NCBI GenBank assembly: GCA_004194705.1
Contig: SADC01001305.1
Span: 124,001-188,000, forward strand
Length of the DNA: 64,000 bases
Origin: Ditylenchus dipsaci
Lineage: Eukaryota > Nematoda > Chromadorea > Rhabditida > Anguinidae
Reading direction: 5' to 3'
In this document: positions 21,993 through 34,149 of the stretch, in pieces
Layout: each line of letters begins with the position of its first letter
How positions within the stretch are numbered: position 1 is the first letter of the stretch
Notes under the pieces: model-generated
The model's input: only the letters and a program-made list of their open reading frames with translations
What the model was told of the DNA's origin: nothing
Databases searched by the model: none
Made by a program: the position numbers and the translations under genes

Positions 21993-24900
21993 TTATGTCG
22001 ATTGTTTTTCCACTAATTTTTGATAAACTCCTTTTCTCATCAACAAATTCTGATGATTTCCCTGTTCTACTATTCTTCCATCTTTTATAACAGCAATTTG
22101 GTCTGCGTGTTGAATAGTAGAAAGTCCTGAAACAGAATTTCCAAAAATAGATTTCCAATTTTAAAATCCAAATGTTACTATGTGCAATGACCAGACAGGT
22201 TCTTCCTTTTTTGGCTCTTTCAAGTGCTTCTTGAACTAGCTTAATTTATTTTTTAAAATTTTATGTAAATTTCAAACAGGCATACTCTTTCACTTTCAGT
22301 GTCTAGAGCACTGGTAGCTTCATCTAACAAAAGTATTTTGGGATCACGGATAATTGCCCTTGCAATGGCAATTCTCTGCTTTTGTCCACCAGAAAGCTGA
22401 CTTCCTTTACCGCCTGCTGAGGTTTCATATTTCTGCAAGAAAATAGTTTTTCATTTAATAACAAAAAATATGTAAATTTTTACCTCCGGAAGTGAATCTA
22501 CAAAGTTGTGTATGTTAGCCAACTTTGCTGCTTCTTCAATCTGTTTTTGGGTTACTTCGTCTTGTTCTATGCCATAAGCAATGTTTTCTCTGATGGACAA
22601 GTTGAACAGGGTGGGCTCTTGCCCAACAATCGACATAGATTGTCTCAAATGCTTGACATTGTATTGTCTAATGTCAACTCCGTCAATAGACTGAAAGGTT
22701 TGGTTTTTCACCTTGTTAGGTTGATCATTTAGCTCACCAAATTACCACTTAAAACATCATAGTACCGCTCGATCAAAGAAGCAATTGTGGACTTGCCACA
22801 TCCACTTTGACCGACTAAAGCTATTGTCTCACCAAACTTAGCATTTAGGGATAATCCATTGAGCACAAGACGTTTGTTTCCATTAGGATATGCAAAATGG
22901 ACATTCTTCATGGCCAGGCTGCCGGCAATTGGCTAAAAATACAGTCAACGCTTGATATAGCATCCCCCCCCCCCCCCCAAAGCTTGGTCCCACCTAGGGT
23001 CCGACACTTTTTTAGACCTAATTTTTTTTAGAAATTTATCTCCAAAACTGATTTGTCAGTCTTAGCGGGAATATTGCTAGGATTCCGATTTCGCCGGTCT
23101 TTTCTTAAAAACACAATTGTCTAACCGTTTAGACCCCTAACGCGCGATATAGCATCGTCTCAAATCCCCAAGAGGTGATGCTTTGTCGAGCGTTGGGGAT
23201 CGTAATGGCAAAATAATTGTGTTTTTAACAAAAGACCGGCGAAATCGGAATCCTAGCGATATTCCCAACAAGACTGACAAATCAGTTTTGGTGATAAATT
23301 TTCTAAAAATAGGTCATCAAAAAGCATCGGTCTTTAGGCGGTAAAGAACTTGAAGTGGGGGTTGCTTTATCGAGCGGCGACTGTAATGATAAAAATGATA
23401 ATCAAAAAATTTTATTATACTTCAAAAACAGAAAATAACCAAAATATTACCGTCACTTTTCCCAGTTCTGATTCACTGTCAATTTTGGACTTTTCTTCCA
23501 TCATGGAAAACATAAGTCCAGCGGCAATTCTTGCTCTCAAATATTCTGGCATATAAGCCGCAGTCATCATTAATGTAAAACTAGCCATTGTCAGCGACTC
23601 TATGACCCTTAATTTATTGAATTTTCATAAAAAAAAAGTTCTGTTTGCTAAAGACATACTGGAAGACTGTAAAAGGTGTTGAATAACCCCACTCAATCAA
23701 AATAAGCCCACAAAAGTAAGCGATTGCAAAGTTGAAATTGAAAAAAGTTGTTGATAGAGCGTAGGAAAGAGACTGCCAAATCCCTAAAATAGACATTCTA
23801 ATTCTATATTTTTTAGATCAATTACCTTGCTTTAGGGCCAATTTATGAGGGAGTCTCAATGTATCACAAAACTTGTTGAACAAGAATCTCTGCCTTGTAA
23901 GCGCCTGTACTGTCCGCACATTTTCAATAGCTTCTGAGGTCAACTTTAATATTTTTCAAAATTCAAGTAGCTTGAAGTAATTAATTTCTACCTTTGAGCC
24001 TACTTCATAAAACTTGACCAATTTTATGCCCCTTCTTTTCATAGAAGCTGCTACAATGAACTGCACAATAATTAGTGCCAGCATAATCGCCACTCCAAAT
24101 ATAGCAACATTCCAGCCAAAGTAGAAAGCCACAGAAATGCCAACAATCAGAGACACCCAGCCTTGGATTACTTGAGCCAGGCGATGGTCTATTGCCTGAA
24201 AAAACCCTACTGAGTTTTCTAAATTAATGGTAAATAACCATTGCATCACTAACCGCCTGTACATTAGAAGCATCTGTGGCTAGGCGGCTCGTCAATTTGC
24301 CTGTCGAATGATCCATATTATCAAAGTAAGAGCCATCCTGTCTTAAAATATTTTTGAAGACATACATCCTCAATCTCATAGACATTTTTTCGCCTACTAT
24401 ACCAAAGAGGGCACCCGAGCCAAATGTGGTCAAACCGGAGATTATGCCAAGAGCCATGAAACCAATAGCATTAACCAGGCATTCACTGGCTATTTCATCA
24501 GTGTCAGCAAGCCCAATCGCGTTTGTAAGAGTTTGAAAACTACGACCATATAGAATCGCAAAAACGGGCCAAGAGCATCCCCGAATAATTGTCAGCAAAA
24601 GGCCTGGAACAAGTAAGCTGTACTCTTCTCTGCAGAAGTGAACAATTTCTAACAATGAAGCTTTTTTCATCTGCTTTTCTGGTTGGTCTGAACATCTGTA
24701 TAAAAATACTAATAAATATTACCATGAAACAAATATGAAAATTTACTCTTCGTATTCCACAGCATGCTTTATTGAAGTCATGGAGCCCCTGATAGCATCA
24801 CTGATTCTCGTCAGATCTACGAATTCTCTAGTAGAGTCTCGAGATGAACTGCGTGAAAATTCACGCCGGCGACCGTGCTGTTTTGAGTGTTGCTCATCAT

Positions 24901-27900
24901 CTTAAATTTTTTTATTAATGAAAGGTTAAAGCCGCCTCCCAATCAGGCGACATTTTGCTGAGGCGACTTTTCTTTTTAACAGGACAATGACTAACCACTA
25001 AAATCCACATCTTCATCCTTCTTTTGGTCATCCAAGCCAGAAGACATATCTTGTGCTTTGAGCAATTGGCTATACACACCATTTTTTTGGTAGAGCTCTT
25101 CATGAGTTCCTGTTTCAAATATCTTGCCATCCACAACCACAAGTATTTTATTGGCATTTCGGATGGTTGATAGACGATGTGCGATTGTTATCGTGGTTCG
25201 TCCAGCAGACGCCTGAAGCGGTTATCAAAAGTAAAAACTTCAGGTGTCACTTATGTAGCACGGGGAGCCCTAGCCTAGAGGACCTCGGTAAGGTCTTAGA
25301 CTTAGACAAGGGCCTTGCTTAGGCAAGGGTAGGCCAGCCTATCTCAGGACGGACTCAAACGTGTTTTCTTAACTATAATAAAAGTGATAAAATCATTTAT
25401 GAGTCCGTCCTAACATACGTTGGCCTACATTTGCCTAAGACCTTCCTAAGGGCCCTTCGAAGTACATAAGAACCACGTCAAATTATCTGAAAACTACCTG
25501 ATTTATAGCTTGCTGCACAATCAACTCACTCTCAGTGTCCAAAGCACTTGTCGCCTCATCCAGAAGCAAAATTCTAGGATTTCTGATCAAAGCTCTAGCA
25601 ATAGCTAGTCTTTGTTTTTGACCTCCTGACAGCTTGACACCTCCTTCCCCAATTAATGTTTGATAGCCCTGCAAGCATAGGTGGACTTTAAATACTTCCG
25701 AAAAAGGTTACCTTTGGCAGCTTGGATATGAATTCATGAGCATTTGCAGTTTTGCAGGCCTGTATCATATCTTTTAAAGTAGCATTTTCTTTGCCCAGCT
25801 TTAAATTCTCTTCGACTGTTGTAGCAAATAGCACTGGCTGTTGACTAACAACTCCAATCGTATTGCGCAACCACTCCACGTTAAGTTCTTCAATTGGCAC
25901 CCCATCAATAGTCAACTAAAAAATTATAGGGCTGGCTTTTTTTAATAAATATAATTTCTTACAGCTCCTTGGCTAAATGTGTAATAGCGCATCAGAAGGG
26001 AAACAATTGTAGATTTACCACAACCACTAGGTCCAATTAAAGCCACGGTCTCGCCAGGATTCACCTTTATAATTTAACATGAGATGTAACTGAATTACCG
26101 TATTTTCTCTATTAATCCCCACTCTTTGATAAACCCTCACTCTCTAATAATCCCTTACCATATGGACCTTATATCTCAGCCTAGAGCAAACACTTTGCAA
26201 ATCTGTTTTTTGCGTTTTCTTGATTAGCACGAGCACTCCTGATTCTACTTTTCAGATTTTGGTTGAGCACCCGAAAATCTCGAAATCAGCCTCAAATTTG
26301 TCTGATTTTTTAGGGGTTGAAAAATAATCCCCCATGGGGTTAAATAGAGAAAATACGGTATCGCCCCTAAAGTCTGAATTCTTGCTTTTTTCGCCCTTTT
26401 TTCAAATTTTCAATAAAATAACTGAAATCTCGCCCCTTTTTTAATCGAAATCGGGAAAATTGCTCAGATTTTATAAGATTTAAAAAGGCAAGATTTCAAG
26501 GCAATATTTAAAATTTGAAAAAGGGCAAGAAAAAATGGAAAAGGGCAAGAATTGAGACTTTAGAGGCAACAATTGAATTTTACCCTTTAACATGTACTAA
26601 GTGATATCCTAAGAGTTTCTAACACCTTGAGTTTCTAACACCATTTTTTCTTGATCATTTTTCGTAAACTGATTAGACAAATTGTAAAACAAATTGCGAA
26701 TCCACCCGTAATGAAAAGATCATTGTATTCACTAAAAGCGTATTTTCAATTTTCTGTCGATCTATAAAAAACAGATTTTCAAAAAATGTTTTGGGTTAAA
26801 AAATACGTTTTGGCGTTTTTAGGATGTTTAAAATTCCTGTGACACCCTGAATCTTACTACTTGGAAAATCAAAATTACTAACCAGAAAAGAGATGCCTTG
26901 TAGAACTTTAACATCAGGCCTGCTAGGATAATTAAAATGTATATCGCTAAACTCCACTTTGCCTTCTAGGTTCTCTAATTTCTTTCCACTGGAATCAGAG
27001 GAATCGAGCGCTGGTGTCTAAACTAAAACTATCATATTTATGTCAGGTATTGCTATTAAATGACCCTATCAATTATGCTGAAAAGCTCTCCAGCGGCTAG
27101 TTTAGCTGCTGACACAATACTCATTTGAGGTATAGCTGCACCTAACCGTATGGCTCCATCAATGACCAGCCAGAACACACCGAAAACCATGCCTGCAGAC
27201 ATTGTCCCACTCAAAACTAGAGTGGTTCCATACCTAGTTTAAACTATCAAATTTGATTTTTTGTTTAGAAAAGCCAACCAAAAAGCAATGCTCATGCATC
27301 CAAATATAACAAACAAGAAAAGGCCACTGAAGAAACCAACAATCAAAGCCTTATAAACACCCATCTTTTTTCCTGCTTTCAAGAAACTCTCGTATCTAAA
27401 AAAGCTAGTTCTATTATTCGTCTAGGACTAGAAATACAGAGTGTCTCAAAAAATCCTTGCTAGTGAAATGGCAAAAAATTCTAAGGTCGTTTTTCAGAAT
27501 TCTGTTTTGTTGATTTTTGATCTTTTTGCCGATGATATTTTTCGATATTAATTTCAAAAACACAATTTTTGATTGGGTCTCTGTGCGTTGAGTCTCGCCT
27601 ATTTAAGACCAGGCCTAAGCCACAAGAGGAAATAAAAATCAAGTTTTGACATTTATACAAAAAAATACTGTGAGCTTTGTAAAAACAGAATTTCGAAAAA
27701 CAACTTAAAAAGACGACCATATCAAGGAAAAATTTCTTAAACACGCTGTATATGCATAAAACCTTTTTGCTTCAAAAGGTTGAGCGGTAAAAGCTGCTAC
27801 AGTTCGGATGCCACTGATAACTTCCTCAGCTACTCCTCCTGTTTGTTCGGTTCATATTAATATATTATTTTGCTGTTTGAAACTAACCCGCTGAGGCATA

Positions 27901-28742
27901 CGCTTCGATTTCTTTTCGCAAAGAAGTTCCAATAAATTTGACTAAAACAACAGTGTTTCAAAATTACATAATTTTAGCACCCACCTGAACCATACATCGA
28001 AAAACTCATGAATGGTGATAACAATACTAGTAATAACGTCAATTGCCAACTGAAATTTGTAGATTTTTAATTTAAATTGTTTTAGATACACCAAAATGTG
28101 TATACCACATGAAAAAGCCAGCTGAAACACCAATAATAATATTTGAGATTGCCTGCAGAATTATAGCACACTTGTCACTCATTCCACTGTTAATTTTTTC
28201 TATGCTACTAAATTTAAAAAAATAGATTTTTCAAAATGTAGCATGTTTAAAAAGATCATACGAGTTCATTTTCTGTGTCAGGGCTCCAACTTCATTTTTG
28301 TCGAACCAAGGCATATCTTGGTTGAGAATAGCTTGAAAAAATTCTTTTTGATTTCATGCAGCTGTCTTTCACAGACCGTGTAGAAGCTTATCATCTTAAA
28401 CATGCTTCAATATATGATTACAAGTCTCGAAAAATCTACCCTACTGTTATCAAAATAAGCACAAATTCTGCCACCCCAATGAAGAAAAATCTCCAAACAT
28501 GGACCATAACTTTGGTGGATAGAGCAGCAATATCAAAAGTGCCATTGTCGTAAGTAAATTGTCCTTCCTGAAAGATATTTGAATTATTTGGCTACTCAAA
28601 ATTTATTAATCTTGAATACCATCAAAACATCACAGATGCCACCAAAATTGTAACAATGAAGAGCATAAGGCAATCCTGTGAGCAAACTGGCCATCATGCC
28701 TGCTCCTACTAAACACCAGTCAGTAGTAGAAGCGTAGCGCAT
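21993..28742 (-). CDS. P-glycoprotein, full ABCB transporter, first exon not found
   Basis: A plasma-membrane ABC exporter of hydrophobic compounds, with two membrane halves and two ATPase domains. More than 20 short exons run from 28620-28742 (first membrane helix, [14 protein letters not shown]) to the stop at 21993. ATPase domain 1: Walker [10 protein letters not shown] (25963-26068), Q-loop [11 protein letters not shown], signature LSGGQKQR and Walker [13 protein letters not shown] (about 25497-25670), H-loop IAHRLST (25007-25213). ATPase domain 2: Walker [10 protein letters not shown] (22729-22935), [10 protein letters not shown], a second LSGGQKQR and DEATSALD (22253-22438), and an H-loop split by an intron. 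The usual linker lies between. Both sites look catalytically complete. One missing base in the A6 run 28336-28341 breaks the frame in the exon with QDMPWFDKN. The N-terminal exon may lie above 28745. Several introns hold MITEs. Confidence 0.93.
22942..23383. mobile_element. Pogo/Tigger-type MITE, TA flanks
   Basis: A 442-bp element with ends CAGTCAACGCTTGATATAGC and GCTTTATCGAGCGGCGACTG, flanked by TA. Shared internal blocks GGGTCCGACAC and GGAATCCTAGC appear in inverted copies. It lies in a transporter intron next to the second Walker A exon. Confidence 0.8.
25268..25462. mobile_element. Hairpin MITE, AGGCAAGGGTAGGCC family, copy 1
   Basis: Arms with GGCAAGGGTAGGCCAGC..GACGGACTCAAA and the reverse complement surround a short AT loop. 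It lies in a transporter intron. Related copies are at 32785-32885, 36953-37087 and 51960-52087. Confidence 0.75.
26098..26358. mobile_element. ACGGTA-family MITE, TA flanks
   Basis: A 261-bp element with ends CCGTATTTTCTCTATTAA and TTAAATAGAGAAAATACGG, flanked by TA. The internal signature ATATCTCAGCC..TTTTCAGATTTTGG recurs at 33896, 39678, 41133 and 62133. It lies in a transporter intron. Confidence 0.85.
26362..26580. repeat. Inverted repeat, CTAAAGTCT ends
   Basis: The left block CCTAAAGTCTGAATTCTTGC pairs with GGCAAGAATTGAGACTTTAG. It directly follows the previous element in the same intron. Confidence 0.65.
27437..27748. mobile_element. MITE with CAGAGTGTCTCAAAAAATC ends, TA flanks
   Basis: The left end CAGAGTGTCTCAAAAAATCC and the right end GGAAAAATTTCTTAAACACGC-TG are an imperfect inverted pair flanked by TA. 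The arms also share GAATTCTGTTTT. It fills most of a transporter intron. Confidence 0.65.
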
Positions 28743-28744
28743 CT

Positions 28745-29095
28745 ATAATACAGTTGTTTTAAACCAGAAAAATACCTAAATACAGTACAGTCAACCCTCG
28801 ATTTAACGACACCCTTAGACCGATTTGGTTGGCTAAATCTAAAATACACTGGATGAGACCCTCGATTCAAGGACACCCAGAAATGGTCCCAACATCATTG
28901 CTTTCATCTCTAGATAGTATTTGGACTGGTGTCCGTCACTTTTCTTGATTAGAGTAATTTATTTAGACAAAGTATAGTCAAAGCTTCCAACTGGGCATCC
29001 TTTGAACCGAACGAGGGTAACGTATCAGCAAAAGTGCCCAGATGTGCTTTAGTAAAATATGTAGACGTCAAGCCCACACTAGAGACATTGTTGAG
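28745..29095. repeat. Pogo-type end fragments upstream of transporter
   Basis: AGTCAACCCTCGATTTAACGACACC (near 28797) and CCCTCGATTCAAGGACACCC (near 28860) resemble the CAGTCAAACCTCGA terminus. No exon for the missing transporter N-terminus was recognised. Confidence 0.45.
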
Positions 29096-29099
29096 GGGG

Positions 29100-30000
29100 T
29101 TTTTATTCAATACACACATACAATGCGCATCACATAGACATGGAGAACTATTGACAACTGGAGCTTCTTGAATGACTGGCTTCTTAGACCACTTGGCTGG
29201 AGACTGGACTGATGCTGGAGACGACTGGCTAAGCTGACCCCTTGGATGGAACGGCTGAACGGATGACTGACTGCGAAGCTGACCACTTGGGAGCTTGGTT
29301 GGATTGGACGATGGCGCTTGCTTCCCTTCTTCTTGCAGAGCGGAGACGACTTCAGGCCATTCACGCTTAAGGTCCGCCGACCCCTCAATTGTCCCAGTGT
29401 GCGGCTCTTTGTCTTGAACCCAGAGGAATGTGGATCACATGAGAGGAGATACGCCAGAGATCTGAAAAGGTACCCAAGCCCCTATCAGAACCTGAGTCTG
29501 GATGTGCCCTTCAGGCTTGCCCTTATTCAACGTGAAATCTATAGTTCCGGATCACTTCGGATCCGGCTGGATGTGACCGTAGTCGGATCCGGCTGGATGT
29601 GACCGTAGTCCTTATTGTAAGCCACCGAGTACATACGGTGCTTCTTGGTTGCTGTCAAATTTAAACCTAACTCACCACCGGCTCCTGAGGATTGAATGCG
29701 GACCGGCATAGCTGAGCGACTGATTTCTGCGAAAGCGATGGAGTAGCGATTTGCCACTGGAATGCTGAATTGCGAAAATGTGTAAGTGCGTAAGCGCGTA
29801 AGTGCTGCGTGCAAGCTCGAGACTTCTCACCAGACACCCAATTTGATAGCTGCAAATAAAGAGGATGAAATGTTCAGAAACAAATAATGTATTCGCTATT
29901 TAGGCGAAGTGAGGGTGAAGTAATAGTGAAAGCGTATGAAGCGCTTGTGGACAGTATTCGTGCCAAGATTCGGCGCGAATTCAAATGAAATATTATGAGT
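29100..30000. other. GC-richer island, unresolved
   Basis: This stretch is visibly less AT-rich than its surroundings and lacks the usual poly-A/T runs. A minus-strand AATAAA lies near 29107, and a 27-bp unit (GGATCCGGCTGGATGTGACC) is duplicated at 29556-29610. Open frames of 60-94 codons occur on both strands, but none shows a domain. A fragment of an LTR or a recent insertion is possible; no terminal repeats or primer-binding site could be identified. Confidence 0.35.
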
Positions 30001-30137
30001 GCAAGTCATGTTTTAAGTGACTTTTGGAATGCAGAGTGGTTTTGTCCAAACCACCCTTGCCCCTACCTTACACTTTTCCAAAAGTAGATTATCATCAACT
30101 TGGGCAAAATCAAGAATGGGATTAGTGATCTTGGCTG

Positions 30138-31010
30138 GAGTTTAGAATGTGACCTTTTTCTAAAAATGGTCAAAATCAGTTTTTTTAGTTGTGTAACATT
30201 GTAAAAAATGCTCAGCATTCATTTTTATTGTTGGGAAAGCCAATTTTTCAAAAAAAAAATTTTCGAACCACAGGGGGGTATCATGGTTTTTTAGTCAAAA
30301 TTTGAAAAATTTAAATTGGCGCCTTTTGAATTTAAAAGGGAGTAAGGGCTGTATTGGGAGGGGAAGGGAATAAAAGGGGGCCACTTTTATGGCAGAACAT
30401 CATAAATTTGAATATCTATATTCTTCGACTGCCTCACCATGTTTTTCAACTGGGCCGTGGCAAAAAAAGACTCTATATGCATTTTATGGTCAAGAGTACT
30501 TCTCGGAATCATGTCTAAGGTAAGTGTGTGCGCGCATCTCTAACTCTCAAGCCCCCTGCGCCCCCTTCGGGGCGCAGGGGGCTTGGGGGCTTGGAGTTGA
30601 GATGCGCACACCCACATACCTTAGACACAAATCACTCGAAAGTGACTCTGGATGCATGAAAAAGCATGCATACCAGAGTTTATTTATGCGGTAGGCCCCA
30701 GTATTCAAAACTATGTTCAACATCTTTTTGTTAGTGGGACCTGTGTGATCAGTGGCCCCCTTTTATTCCCTTCCCCTCCCAATACAGCCCTTATTCCCTT
30801 TTAAATTCAAAAGGCGCCAATTTAAATTTTTCAAATTTTGACTAAAAAACCATGATACCCCCCTGTGGTTCGAAAATTTTTTTTTTTGAAAAATTGGCTT
30901 TCCCAACAATAAAATGAATGCTGAGCATTTTTTACAATGTTACACAACTAAAAAAACTGATTTTGACCATTTTTAGAAAAAGGTCACATTCTAAACTTTA
31001 GCCGTGATCT
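30138..31010. mobile_element. Foldback element carrying the hairpin core, copy B
   Basis: Inverted arms 30138-30400 and 30750-31010 share AAAAATGGTCAAAATCAGTTT, GCTCAGCATTCATTTT and GGGCTGTATTGGGAGGGG. The centre holds the GC-capped hairpin core (30512-30626) and the second hairpin. No coding capacity was seen. Confidence 0.8.
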
Positions 31011-31014
31011 TTTC

Positions 31015-32750
31015 GGATCAGGGGTGGTGATTGCCTGTTTAAAGAAGTATGATAGAATTCTGTAGATCCTGTGATTTTTCGCCACAGCGACGCATTAGAT
31101 GATTACCTCTACGAAAAGCGCAAGAAGAAACCAATGCAGCTGGAAATCACTTGTTTTTTTTCGTCGAACTGTGAAATATTGTTTGTAAAAATCCCTTATT
31201 ACTTTTAGCTGTATAAACAGTCGATCATTAATCAAATAGTGTGCTCTGGCTCTTGGCTCCTGCCTCAAAATTTTTGGCTCCTGCTCTGCCAACCAAGAGC
31301 GGAGCTGCACACATAACTTTTTCAAACCAGTCAAATGATTCTCCAGATAACGTTTTTGGTGTGTTTTGGGGTTTCAGGTGCTAATTAGGGTTGGCCTTTG
31401 AGTAAAACTGTGTGTATAACTGTGTGATAAATTTTGCATACTACCGTATAACCTCTATTAAACGGGCACCCCTACAGTTAACGTTTTTCAAATTTGCTTT
31501 GCTTTTTTTACCCCAATATTGTTTATTTTTCGAAACGGACGACCACTCATTTTGTAGAGTTGGTGAAGCTAGATTTGTTAGGTCGGAGGGATACGTTATA
31601 GAGAAAGTGGACTGTATATGTGTTTGTAGTGAAAAAACGTGAAAGCATAAAAACGGGTCTATTTGCATTATTTTTTCTTATGATCACAATATTTTGGCAA
31701 AAAAAATTATTATATTTTCAAAAACCACAATCTCGAAAATCATTCTTTTGACCTCATAGTGTTTTTTGCCAAAAAAAAAGTTGGTTAAAATTTTTCAAAA
31801 ATTTTTTGCTTTGGTTACCTAGCTTTTAGACTTTGAAAATTTCCTAAATTAAAAAATTGCTATTTTTCCGTTAAACTTCGTTAGTGGTTGCTTTACATTT
31901 TTGTGTTTTTAACAATAACCGACCATTTGATAAAAAGATGCAGCTTCATACAGATGATCTCCAGCATCCTTCTTTCTTTTATAACAAAAGAATTTTCGAC
32001 AAAATGGTTTGCGAGCACCCATTTTTCTAGAAAATAAACTAGCATTTTCAGAGGATGAATATTGATGATCATTAATTTTTTATTTTTCAAATCATGACCA
32101 TTTTTTGGTAGAAATAGCAGTGAATCAGTCAAATCTTCCATTAAAAGTTGGCAGAAAAATAATAGACAATAGATAAAAAAATCCAAGCTCTTTTTTGTAA
32201 ACTATTGTGTTAAATATGATTTGTCATTTGCCAAGCAAGAAAGCAGCAATAAAGATTTGAAAAGCATAAGTGTAGAGCAGAGACACACAGCTAACAGCTT
32301 ATTCAAAGAGAGAAAGACACTGAATGTAGTCAGACAGCTAAAGTTGGCCAGACTGTTTTGGCAGTATTAAAAAGAAAGAAAGCTTAACAATATTTGAAAT
32401 CTTTTATTTTAATAATCGAATGAAATCAGTTAGTTAACCGGGATGAAGTACACAATCCCCCCTCTTGCCCAGAAATGGCCAAAATGATGTCCTAAGTGCA
32501 TTTCAGCTACTTTAAACGTGAAAAAACAACAACAAAAATATTGGAAGAGGATTTTTTAGCACTTTTTTATTTTTTTGCATTTTTAAATTAGGAGACCAAG
32601 GTAACCTAACCTAAAAGGGTGCGTGGATATCTCTAAAAGACCAAACAGATATAATTTGAACATAGTATTGAATACTGGTGCCTACCGCATAAAGAAACTC
32701 TGGTACGCATACATTTTTTCATGTAACAGTGTCACTTTCGTTGTTAGTTG
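31015..32750. other. Intergenic with repeat scraps
   Basis: 31444-31480 carries CCGTATAACCTCTATTAAACG, an ACGGTA-type end without a clear partner. 32650-32720 is a reverse-orientation copy of the second hairpin module. A 97-codon frame at 31893-32186 is Ile/Leu/Phe-rich and has no support as a gene. Confidence 0.45.
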
Positions 32751-32754
32751 CCTT

Positions 32755-32940
32755 GGTCGCCCCTGTTGTTTTTGAGTTTTTTAGGCTCAGGCAAAGGTAG
32801 GCCATCGTATGTTAGGACGGACTAAAACATATTTTAGGCTCATGTTTAAGTCCATCCTAAGTTATGTTGGCCTACCCTAAGCTTTAAAAACACACAATAA
32901 AAAACAGCAGGGTGGCCGAGGCAAAAAACCCCCCTTTGGT
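32755..32940. mobile_element. Hairpin MITE, AGGCAAAGGTAGGCC family, copy 2
   Basis: The central hairpin 32785-32885 is flanked by a further inverted pair (CCTTGGTCGCCCCTG and CAGGGTGGCCGAGG). Confidence 0.7.
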
Positions 32941-32944
32941 AGAT

Positions 32945-33890
32945 CAAACTCAGTTAAATAATATACAAACTTAATAAGAAAAATTCATTTATATAATTTG
33001 AAATTCATATTGTTTAAAAGTTCAATCACAATACTAAAGTAAAAAAGAAAGCAAGGTTTCATAATAAATATTAGTAGAAAATCAACAAAAAATTTGCAGC
33101 TCGTTTTATCAGTTTTTTTTGTGAGTAGTAGTTGTTGTTCTGGACAAAATTGTTTGCAGAAAATTTTGTTCATATTGTGTTGGCTCTCTTTTCGATTTGA
33201 AACTGCGAAACGTCAAAGTAGTTCATTCAAAGCTAGTTAATGCGCTTTTCATAAAATTGTGACTAAAATCTGGCGGAATTGATAATGCTGTACACAAACT
33301 CAAACGAATTTCACCTTAAATGTAACAGCACCCTAGGAGTGCCTTTATTTTGAGAATCCACAGTAGCAGTTTGAAAAAGTTTTTATACTGTGTCAGTTGT
33401 TTTTATTTTGTAGCTTTTTATTTAATTTAAATTAAAAAAAACAGTACTTGTTCGTTTAAATCTCCTCAATTTTTAAAAAGTGATCCAAAACACGTTTTTG
33501 GTTATTTATCACATATTCCAGCGTCCATGTTTGCCTTAATTTGCCTAGAAGATGATAAAGGTATTTGGATGAGTCTTTCGCCTAGATTATGAAATTCAAC
33601 AATCAAATAAAATTATACAAAAAATTAAGCAAACTGCTAATTTTAGATTGTTAGCTAGCCTGAAGCTATTGCACAATCCTGTTGCCTGAAACCTTTTTCA
33701 AAAGCAAAGTAACAAAATAAACAAAAAATTATATATTTATTTTTACTTTTATTTAAGGAAATAGGATAAGACCAAAATAAAACCTTTCATACTAATATAA
33801 AGTGAAAATTTTTAAAAATTGTCAGAATTAATAAAATTAATAAAACAAGAATTAAACTCTCGAGCACAACCGTTGATACTCTGTATTTAC
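32945..33890. other. AT-rich intergenic, nothing recognised
   Basis: No gene, RNA or repeat structure that could be supported. Confidence 0.4.
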
Positions 33891-33895
33891 TCGTA

Positions 33896-34146
33896 CCGTA
33901 TTTACTCTAATAGGCGGACATGTCGGGTTATATTTCAATCAACCAATATTAAGAAAATTTTGTTGTCGATCTCTAGATTTTTGGGTGAAAATCAAAACCC
34001 AAAAAGTGGAATTGGTAGAGCTCATGGGAGTTGAGAAAACACAAAACCAGCTTTGCAAAAAAATCTTTTAGTGTGAGATATAGATCTTCAAAGTAGGGGT
34101 GTCGGATTATTAGAGACTGTCAGCCTATCAGAGTAAATCAGAGCGG
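33896..34146. mobile_element. ACGGTA-family MITE, diverged copy
   Basis: Ends CCGTATTTACTCTAATAGGC and a decayed AGAGTAAATCAGAGCGG, flanked by TA. The right end carries an apparent short insertion. Confidence 0.65.
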
Positions 34147-34149
34147 TAC

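Noticed and set aside
30470..30740. Calling the hairpin core a spliced-leader RNA gene
   Set aside because: The resemblance is only in plan; no Sm site or snRNA promoter was seen and all copies lie in transposon-like foldbacks. Kept as a finding, not annotated as ncRNA.
31893..32186. 97-codon minus-strand frame
   Set aside because: Low-complexity Leu/Ile/Phe composition in AT-rich DNA, no splice context, no homologue recognised.
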